Translations under genes and position numbers: made by a program | Assembly: GCA_003453595.1 (NCBI GenBank) | Contig: DMOG01000007.1 | Span: 1 to 44,136, forward strand | Direction: 5' to 3' | DNA: 44,136 nt | Origin: Candidatus Uhrbacteria bacterium | GTDB taxonomy: Bacteria > Patescibacteriota > Patescibacteriia > UBA9934 | Shown: one piece after another, positions 39,066 through 44,136 of the stretch | How positions within the stretch are numbered: the first letter of the stretch is position 1 | How the letters are laid out: each line of letters opens with the position of its first letter | Notes under the pieces: model-generated | Told to the model about the DNA's origin: nothing | Database searches by the model: none | The model's input: only the letters and a program-made list of their open reading frames with translations

Positions 39066-39467
39066 ATGGCAAAAACATTTTTAATCTTTGCACTTAGTTT
39101 CTTGGTAATTTTACCAGTGCTTGGTGGCGCATCGCTAAGTTTTAATGTTCCAGTTGTTCATGGTCAGCAACTTGAAGTGGGAGATATTTTAAGTGACGAC
39201 TTTGGTGATAGCACCGGCCTTGGACAGGCAAGTATTGATGAAAGTATTGGTAGATTAATCAAAGCATGTCTTGCTTTGCTGGGAGTTGTTGCGGTGGTAA
39301 TAGTTTTGTTGGCAGGATTTAAGTGGATGACTGCATCAGGAAATGAGGATGTAGTAGGGGAGTCAAAAAAAATGCTTATCTCAGCGGTCATTGGGTTAGC
39401 AATAATTGTGTCAGCTTGGTCAATAACAGAGTTTGCAGTTAGTGCGGTTTTACGCGCCTCGAGTTAA
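39066..39467 (+). CDS. VirB2/TrbC-like pilin 3
   Basis: A 133-residue paralogue: signal peptide about 1-33 ending near VVHGQ, acidic N-terminal segment, helix 1 ACLALLGVVAVVIVLLAGFKWMTASG, polar loop NEDVVGESKKM, helix 2 ISAVIGLAIIVSAWSITEFAVSAVL. It follows pilin 2 by 35 nt. Confidence 0.8.
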   Translation: MAKTFLIFALSFLVILPVLGGASLSFNVPVVHGQQLEVGDILSDDFGDSTGLGQASIDESIGRLIKACLALLGVVAVVIVLLAGFKWMTASGNEDVVGESKKMLISAVIGLAIIVSAWSITEFAVSAVLRASS

Positions 39468-39481
39468 TTTTCTCATGACCA

Positions 39482-39508
39482 TTCGCTTGCATTTATTATG
39501 CAGGCGAA
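39482..39508 (+). other. Intercistronic hairpin between pilins 3 and 4
   Basis: TTCGCTTGCAT pairs with ATGCAGGCGAA (one G-T) just before the pilin 4 start. There is no T-run, so an mRNA-stability or processing element is more likely than a terminator. Confidence 0.5.
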
Positions 39509-39513
39509 AAGCT

Positions 39514-39870
39514 ATGCGAAAATACATTGCCTTATTATCAATTTTATTGATCCTTGGCCCTTCCTTGGTTTTTGCCCAATTAAGCCCGGCCGATACTGGT
39601 TTGGAGGCAACTGGCGAGCCAGTTTATAGTACAACAACAACAAGCATTGGCTCATGGGTTGGCAGTCACTTAATTGCTCCAGCCATTGCGATTGCTGGCG
39701 TTATCTTCTTGATATTGATGATTTACGCTGGTTTTCTTTGGATGACAGCACGGGGAGAAGCCCCACAAATTAAAAAGGCACAAGATACAATGATCCGAGC
39801 AGTGATTGGACTGGCGATAATTTTGGCCGCCTATACCATCACTCGATTTATATTCACAGCTATTGGCTAG
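39514..39870 (+). CDS. VirB2/TrbC-like pilin 4
   Basis: A 118-residue paralogue. ATG 39514 starts the signal peptide RKYIALLSILLILGPSLVFAQ; an earlier in-frame ATG at 39433 lies within pilin 3 and would bury the signal. Helix 1 is HLIAPAIAIAGVIFLILMIYAGFLWMTARG, loop EAPQIKKAQDT, helix 2 MIRAVIGLAIILAAYTITRFIFTAI. Close to pilin 5 in sequence (YAGFLWMTA shared). Confidence 0.8.
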   Translation: MRKYIALLSILLILGPSLVFAQLSPADTGLEATGEPVYSTTTTSIGSWVGSHLIAPAIAIAGVIFLILMIYAGFLWMTARGEAPQIKKAQDTMIRAVIGLAIILAAYTITRFIFTAIG

Positions 39871-39888
39871 TATTGATAATTCAAATCA

Positions 39889-39897
39889 TGCTATAAT
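39889..39897 (+). promoter_or_regulatory. Extended -10 promoter of pilin 5
   Basis: TG-C-TATAAT (39889-39897), a consensus extended -10, with a weak -35. It allows separate expression of the last pilin, with a ~29-nt leader. Confidence 0.55.
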
Positions 39898-39932
39898 CTA
39901 ATCAACATAATTTAATCGTAATTAATTTTTCT

Positions 39933-40301
39933 ATGAGCTATATTAAGAAAATCGGTGCGTTATTAGTGGTTGGAGCTTTGAGTATTCCAATGCTAGCGGC
40001 ACCAGCATACGCAGCAGTTGATGAATATCTTGGTGATATTCAAGAAGGATCTGGTTTAACAGATGGATCTTTAGAAGATACACTTGGATCGTTGATTGGT
40101 ATTTTCCTTTCAATTCTAGGAATTGTTCTCTTGCTTCTTGTAATTTACGCCGGTTTCCTTTGGATGACAGCACAGGGTGATGCAGAGCAAACAAAGAAAG
40201 CTCGAGATATTATGATTAACGCAGTTATTGGTTTGATAATTACTCTTGCCGCCTACGCAATTTCAGACTTCGTTATTACGAAATTAACTGGAGCTTTGTA
40301 A
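39933..40301 (+). CDS. VirB2/TrbC-like pilin 5
   Basis: A 122-residue paralogue: signal peptide SYIKKIGALLVVGALSIPMLAAPAYAA, acidic segment DEYLGDIQEGSGLTDGSLED, helix 1 IFLSILGIVLLLLVIYAGFLWMTAQG, loop DAEQTKKARDI, helix 2 MINAVIGLIITLAAYAISDFVI. It has its own consensus promoter, so it may be the major pilin. Its strong terminator follows at 40321. Confidence 0.82.
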   Translation: MSYIKKIGALLVVGALSIPMLAAPAYAAVDEYLGDIQEGSGLTDGSLEDTLGSLIGIFLSILGIVLLLLVIYAGFLWMTAQGDAEQTKKARDIMINAVIGLIITLAAYAISDFVITKLTGAL

Positions 40302-40320
40302 ATTAGGGTTCAGATGTTTA

Positions 40321-40350
40321 AAACCCCCAGCGCATGCTGGGGGTTTTGTT
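40321..40350 (+). terminator. Pilin cluster terminator
   Basis: AAACCCCCAGC-gcat-GCTGGGGGTTTT, then GTTTT. Confidence 0.88.
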
Positions 40351-40481
40351 TTAGGAAAAAGGGGATTGAAAAGGTTAGGGGGATGGAAGGGATTATCGAT
40401 AGGTGGTAGCTAGTAGTCAGTAGTAAATGAATCAGAACAAAGCGACTGTCGCTCCACCTTCTATAATTATTACACGCAACA

Positions 40482-40504
40482 AACCCCGCGCTTGGCGCGG
40501 GGTT
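40482..40504 (-). terminator. Cassette C terminator
   Basis: Minus strand AACCCCGCGC-caa-GCGCGGGGTT followed by TGTTGCG. The core is identical to the cassette D terminator at 43944-43964. Confidence 0.75.
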
Positions 40505-40522
40505 CGACGATGACGACGAGAG

Positions 40523-42115
40523 CTACTTGCAGTAGCTGGGAAGTTTCTTACCGTACTTCCGGGCATATGCACAAGCCTTCTCTTCAGGAGTTGTGGCCTT
40601 TGAGGTAGTCGAGGTCTCGACTTGCTCGTGGGTGCTCCTGATTGATTCCGGTCCACTGCGGACCCAGCCGACGATGCTGGATGCGCCACGGATACCAAGG
40701 AAGCTGACGATGCCGAGCAAAATAATGGATGCGAGCATGGCCCGGGTCACCCATTTAATTGTGAACACGGCATTCTTTCGGTGGAATTTATCAGAGAGCT
40801 TGAATCCTACGCGGCGTGTGACCTCCACGGCCAGCAGGACAAGCAGCTCAGTGATGGCTACTAGCATTGCGCTCTCGATGGTCCTGCCCATGATCTGGTT
40901 GAGGATCGTGAGGGCGAACACAGCGATTGCGGCAATAAATACGGTTGAGGCAAAGCTCACAGCCCAAGGTAGGCTGGCGGGTTTTTGAGTATTTCCCGCT
41001 TTACTGCCTCCGGGCAAATGCTGGAGAATTTCTTGCTTATTGAACAGCGAGGCTGTCAAGCGAATACCCAGCCCGACCCAGCTGTTCTCATCCCTGATCC
41101 CCAACTTGGATCCTAGCCACAACAACAGGCTGTGAAAAAGATCCAGGACTGTGAAGGTGTATCGGAAGAACAAGAGGTACAGGAAAGCGATGACCATCGC
41201 TGTCCAGAGCCAGAACAAATCCTTGCCCACAGGTGCAACCAAAATCAGGATGTGAGACCCGACAAAGATTGCGGCAGTGAGCAGGAAGAGGCCGATTGAG
41301 ACGGCCAAGAATAATACATAACCAACAACTCCAATCCCCACGATCCACTTGATGGCGTTCATAGCCGAGTGAATCCATGATCCGGCTGTTGACCGGATGG
41401 TGTTGATGTTGAAGGTATAGTCAATCATGTCGAGCACGGTCTCCCACGGCATGAACTTGATGGTGGTGACCATGGCAATCGTGTTGTGGCATGTGCCACG
41501 AGGATTTTTGATCACATCTTCGTAAGTGAACTCTGTTGGCAGAGTTTGCACCAGAAGTTGTGGGTCATCGTCCAAGGCAAAGAGCAGGCCACTGACGATC
41601 CGGAAAGCATCGCCAGACAAGTCACGGAGACCTTCATGATCTGTAATCTGCTCAGCGCGAGCCGCTTGCAGCAGAGCGAAGAAGGCACCAGGCTGACCTG
41701 GCCGGAGATACTTTAGATTTCCGCTTCGAAGCGTGCGCATGACCTGGAGAGTTTTTGATGCTTCTCCAAGCGCTTGCTCAACTTCTCCGTGGGTGATCTT
41801 TTCTCCGGTCTTGGCACGGACCGCTAGGTCCTTGAGGCCAAAGGCAACGGCTTCGCCGAATTCGTCAACAGCTTTTCCGGCCAAGGGGCTGTAATGACCA
41901 GCAACCCTGCCTACAAGTGTTGCCAGCGAATCGATCCCGGTGGCAACGCCACCGGGGTGGTTGATCACAACATCGGCAAGCTTTGCACGCCAGCCAGTGT
42001 TGTTTAGCAGAATGGCAGGATCGCTCTTGCCGATTGCGCTTTGGATGCTCTCGCGCAAGCTTGCAAACCCCACATCACTAAGGGTTCCCAGAATGTCCTG
42101 TCTTGAGATAGCCAT
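40523..42115 (-). CDS. GC-rich cassette C: 530-residue polytopic membrane protein, unknown
   Basis: A protein I do not recognise. Residues 1-250 are soluble and largely helical. Six likely transmembrane helices follow (about 254-273, 275-296, 302-320, 386-408, 415-432 and 455-476). The C-terminal tail is short and polar with two cysteines and many basic residues (ACAYARKYGKKLPSYCK). Start ATG 42115 has GGGAG 5 nt before it. Promoter, SD, GC-rich codon use and hairpin terminator make it a self-contained unit unlike the pilin genes beside it. A transporter or phage-like membrane protein cannot be excluded, but no family motif is visible. Confidence 0.7.
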   Translation of the reverse strand: MAISRQDILGTLSDVGFASLRESIQSAIGKSDPAILLNNTGWRAKLADVVINHPGGVATGIDSLATLVGRVAGHYSPLAGKAVDEFGEAVAFGLKDLAVRAKTGEKITHGEVEQALGEASKTLQVMRTLRSGNLKYLRPGQPGAFFALLQAARAEQITDHEGLRDLSGDAFRIVSGLLFALDDDPQLLVQTLPTEFTYEDVIKNPRGTCHNTIAMVTTIKFMPWETVLDMIDYTFNINTIRSTAGSWIHSAMNAIKWIVGIGVVGYVLFLAVSIGLFLLTAAIFVGSHILILVAPVGKDLFWLWTAMVIAFLYLLFFRYTFTVLDLFHSLLLWLGSKLGIRDENSWVGLGIRLTASLFNKQEILQHLPGGSKAGNTQKPASLPWAVSFASTVFIAAIAVFALTILNQIMGRTIESAMLVAITELLVLLAVEVTRRVGFKLSDKFHRKNAVFTIKWVTRAMLASIILLGIVSFLGIRGASSIVGWVRSGPESIRSTHEQVETSTTSKATTPEEKACAYARKYGKKLPSYCK

Positions 42116-42199
42116 CTTTTCTCCCGAGTCTCATTGTTTCAGTTGTGACGGTACATGTCGTTGATCGTACCGCCAAGGTGACGAAGATCAAGACCGTAA

Positions 42200-42228
42200 A
42201 ATGTAGCAATAATTAGCACGAAAGTCAA
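42200..42228 (-). promoter_or_regulatory. Cassette C promoter
   Basis: Minus strand TTGACT (42223-42228), 17-nt spacer, TACATT (42200-42205). It begins 6 nt from the adjacent AT-rich inverted-repeat element. Confidence 0.65.
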
Positions 42229-42233
42229 TGATT

Positions 42234-42503
42234 TTGGGGTCAGGTCTTTACTTGGAACACCTAATGATTCAAATTGGGGTCAGGTCTTTACCTTTTACTT
42301 TTTATCTATATATTAAGGATTTTGATTAAAAATTAGATTTATTAAAAAATAAAATTTATAGATATCAATCCTAGGTCTTTTCATTTTATATATAAAGTTA
42401 GTTTTTTTATAAAATATTAGCTTATTTTGTCTTTTAGGTGTTCCAAGTAAAGACCTGACCCCAAATTTACAAAAATGGTGTTCCAAGTAAAGACCTGACC
42501 CCA
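42234..42503. mobile_element. MITE-like AT-rich element with GGGGTCAGGTCTTTAC termini
   Basis: A 31-nt unit beginning TTGGGGTCAGGTCTTTAC (42234-42264) is perfectly inverted at 42434-42464. A second, shorter copy stands at each end (42274-42291 and 42477-42503), giving doubled terminal inverted repeats. The ~140-nt interior is very AT-rich and codes for nothing credible. GGGGTCAGGTCTTTAC ends are typical of repeats linked to REP-associated Y1 transposases; none is present here, so it is non-autonomous. Confidence 0.7.
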
Positions 42504-42509
42504 CGGCGA

Positions 42510-42538
42510 TTGACCTAAAGACTTTTTTGTGCTAAGTT
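42510..42538 (+). promoter_or_regulatory. Cassette D promoter
   Basis: TTGACC (42510-42515), 17-nt spacer, TAAGTT (42533-42538), beginning 6 nt after the MITE-like element. Confidence 0.6.
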
Positions 42539-42601
42539 TTGCTGTCTGCGATACACTAAATTGCAGTAGCCCGTTCCTTACCCAAACGGTTCGGAGGAAC
42601 C

Positions 42602-43270
42602 ATGAAAATCATCGCGATTCTGTTTTTCGTCCTCGCTGGCAGCGCACACGGTCAGCGGTCGAGCACGCAGCACTGCGTGCACTATGATAGGAATCACCAC
42701 TGTGACTCCTGGTCGAATTCCCATTCCCATGCTCAGACCCGGCGCGTGTACACGCGTCCGAGTGTGCAGGTGCGGGTGGGCATCATGCCGCCCCCGCAAC
42801 CGCCGGTGTACATCGACCCGAGTTATGGTCAGTACGGTTATGATCCATATGCTCAAGGTTATGGACATGATCCGTATGCGGGTCAGTACCCGTCGCAGTA
42901 TGCTCAACCGTACCCGGCACAGTACTCTCAGTACGGTCAGTATCCCCCCCAGTACAACCCCTATGGTCAGCAGATCCTGTACAACCGGGAAATGATGATC
43001 CAGGAGACTGAGGCCGCGCGCTTGTCGCGTGAACTGTGGGAAGTGGATCGCCGCGCAGAGGTTTACCGCGCCGAAGCCATTCGGCTGGTTGCGCAGGCTC
43101 AGGCCCAGAGGTCTGAGGCACTGGCCAGGTCGATCCAGTCTCAGCTTGACCAGGTCAAGCGTCAGCTCCAGGAAGCCATCGATCAGGCCACGGCGACGCG
43201 TGCTCAGATCGCTGAGCTCGAGGAGATCGTGTTCGCTGACGATCCGGTTCCGGCCGGGCAGGGAGAGTAG
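42602..43270 (+). CDS. GC-rich cassette D, gene 1: secreted Tyr/Gln/Pro-rich coiled-coil protein
   Basis: A 222-residue exported protein with GGAGG 4 nt before the ATG. Signal peptide about residues 1-19 (MKIIAILFFVLAGSAHGQ). Residues ~65-125 are low-complexity, dominated by Tyr, Gln, Pro and Gly in YGQYGYDPYAQGYG-like repeats, a prion-like or adhesive composition. Residues ~130-205 form a strong coiled coil (RLSRELWEVDRRAEVYRAEA...QLDQVKRQLQEAI). It may be a structural or adhesive surface protein that phase-separates or cross-links through tyrosines; this is inference. It ends 2 nt before gene 2. Confidence 0.65.
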   Translation: MKIIAILFFVLAGSAHGQRSSTQHCVHYDRNHHCDSWSNSHSHAQTRRVYTRPSVQVRVGIMPPPQPPVYIDPSYGQYGYDPYAQGYGHDPYAGQYPSQYAQPYPAQYSQYGQYPPQYNPYGQQILYNREMMIQETEAARLSRELWEVDRRAEVYRAEAIRLVAQAQAQRSEALARSIQSQLDQVKRQLQEAIDQATATRAQIAELEEIVFADDPVPAGQGE

Positions 43271-43272
43271 CC

Positions 43273-43926
43273 ATGATGATGCCCCTTGTGATGTTGCTCC
43301 TTGGCGTCTGGGCCAACCCGCCCGCGTATCATGCGCCGTCTCCTGTTCAGACCCAGGCTCGGTCGCCGGCACAGGCATTGGCGACCTCGGTCTATGATTC
43401 GTCCCGCGCCTCCATGGCCGACACGACCCAGCAGGACTTGTACCGGTGCTACATCGGCATGCCGGTTCCGCTAAGCGGCCGAGGGTGGTTTGAGGCTACG
43501 ATCGTGAATGACACTGACGCCCCAGTCAGTTTCGCGATCAACAGCCGCCAGATTAGCATTTGGAAGCCAAGCATGGTTTTGACCTCGAGTCGGACCGTGG
43601 CAGAACGGCCACTGCCCGATGTGATCATGTCCACTGACTCTGGGGCGGCCAGAGAGCAGTTCGTGCTCAACCCGCACGAAGCTTGCGACATGGTCCTGCC
43701 GTACATTCAGATCCATGACAGTATGGCCATGTGGCGAGCGCATCTGACGCAGTACCTTGCCTCAAACCCATTCGGAGGTTATGTGTTCACTGGGGTGGAG
43801 GGGAACCTTCATTCCACAGCGCATAGCTCCATCGTCGAGATTGACGACGAATGGTACATCTCTGTCCGAGGCGACAGACGCTTGAGTGGGAAGGGCTTCC
43901 TGCTCAGCTCTCAATTCGGAAAGTGA
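43273..43926 (+). CDS. GC-rich cassette D, gene 2: secreted protein, unknown
   Basis: A 217-residue exported protein: signal peptide about 1-14 (MMMPLVMLLLGVWA), a Pro/Ala-rich linker to ~45, then a beta-rich domain (GRGWFEATIVNDTDAPVSFAINSRQ...) with cysteines at about C57 and C138. SD GGGAG lies 7 nt upstream, and the gap to gene 1 is 2 nt, so the pair is one operon and probably one surface structure. No family recognised. Confidence 0.6.
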   Translation: MMMPLVMLLLGVWANPPAYHAPSPVQTQARSPAQALATSVYDSSRASMADTTQQDLYRCYIGMPVPLSGRGWFEATIVNDTDAPVSFAINSRQISIWKPSMVLTSSRTVAERPLPDVIMSTDSGAAREQFVLNPHEACDMVLPYIQIHDSMAMWRAHLTQYLASNPFGGYVFTGVEGNLHSTAHSSIVEIDDEWYISVRGDRRLSGKGFLLSSQFGK

Positions 43927-43943
43927 TCCATCTTTACTTAGTG

Positions 43944-43967
43944 ACCCCGCGCCAAGCGCGGGGTTTG
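43944..43967 (+). terminator. Cassette D terminator
   Basis: ACCCCGCGC-caa-GCGCGGGGT followed by TTGTGT; core identical to the cassette C terminator. Confidence 0.75.
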
Positions 43968-44039
43968 TGTATGGGGTAATTGACCCATAAACCTTTAGCA
44001 CAGCTGGAGTGTACGCTTGAAGACAATACTACATTCCTT

Positions 44040-44079
44040 CCCCTATCTCGACGCCCAGGAGAGATCTTCTCGAGCTCGA
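44040..44079. repeat. Dispersed palindromic repeat, last copy
   Basis: CTATCTCGACGCC and AGGAGAGATCTTCTCGAG match the 35328 copy exactly over its left half, then diverge. Confidence 0.65.
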
Positions 44080-44093
44080 TCAAACTGAGAAAT

Positions 44094-44136
44094 GAGGAAT
44101 TAAATAGAGTCATTAGGCTTTGTTGCTTAATTCCTC
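44094..44136. repeat. Inverted repeat at the window end, related to the window start
   Basis: GAGGAATTAA (44094-44103) pairs with TTAATTCCTC (44127-44136). The reverse complement of 44117-44136 also matches window bases 3-22 at 17 of 20 positions. Confidence 0.5.

Noticed and set aside
40523..43926. Prophage or integrative element spanning cassettes C and D
   Set aside because: No integrase, terminase, portal, capsid, relaxase or replication gene is present, and the two blocks are separate transcription units.

Overview
The window looks like a chromosomal segment of a Patescibacteria (CPR) bacterium; the exact phylum within the group is a guess (an Uhrbacteria- or Magasanikbacteria-like lineage would fit). 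The reasons are the small, compact gene set, a lone Xer recombinase, tandem VirB2-like pilins with no secretion apparatus beside them, a surface domain (LIKS..VYY..PNE.TYF.WY) that I associate with this group, and almost no Shine-Dalgarno (SD) sequences before the housekeeping genes. TGA is used as a stop (for example comM), so the code is standard and not the UGA-Gly code of Gracilibacteria/Absconditabacteria.

Layout. 0.2-8.0 kb: xer (-), a candidate small RNA, rpsO, a NYN-domain protein, pnp, a secreted beta-propeller (-) and an anchored extracellular protein. 8.0-11 kb: an inverted pair of perfect DnaA boxes, a strong promoter driving a ~335-nt structured RNA of unknown family, a DksA/TraR-type zinc-finger gene coupled to lspA, then comM. 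11-16 kb: LysM-M23 peptidase (-), proton-pumping pyrophosphatase hppA, trigger factor. 16.2-17.4 kb: GC-rich cassette A. 17.5-22.8 kb: a truncated pyruvate-kinase-like gene, yggU, yidD-rnpA-rpmH (-), dnaA, a clear oriC, and dnaN. 23-28.9 kb: class A penicillin-binding protein (-), 3D-domain protein, lipoprotein, a cupredoxin-tailed surface protein and a fragment of its paralogue, then tRNA-Cys. 29-31.4 kb: BaeRF-like protein (-), VIT-type transporter with a DipZ-like thioredoxin. 31.7-32.2 kb: GC-rich cassette B, an RNA polymerase alpha-CTD-like protein. 32.8-38 kb: iron-sulfur block (IscS, unknown, IscU-like scaffold, three-Cys ferredoxin, FAD reductase) and phosphoglucose/phosphomannose isomerase. 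38.1-40.3 kb: five tandem VirB2/TrbC-type pilin genes. 40.5-43.9 kb: GC-rich cassettes C and D, separated by an AT-rich element with terminal inverted repeats.

The most striking pattern is two classes of gene. AT-richer housekeeping genes have essentially no SD sequence, and several have a -10 box only 6-9 nt before the start codon, implying leaderless mRNAs. The GC-rich cassettes all sit between housekeeping genes. Each gene in them has a canonical SD, most transcription units have a TTGACN/TGGACA-N17 promoter, each ends in a hairpin terminator (nearly identical between some cassettes), and most products are secreted or membrane proteins without a family I recognise. Cassette edges coincide with dispersed repeats: heptamers, palindromes and MITE-like elements. 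Together with the unidentified RNA at 8.2-8.5 kb, these cassettes are the best candidates for undescribed biology.

The rest is coherent with a reduced cell. Envelope genes (PBP1A, M23, 3D, LspA) maintain a single-membrane wall. ComM and the pilins suit DNA uptake or attachment. The iron-sulfur block plausibly forms one assembly and electron-supply unit.
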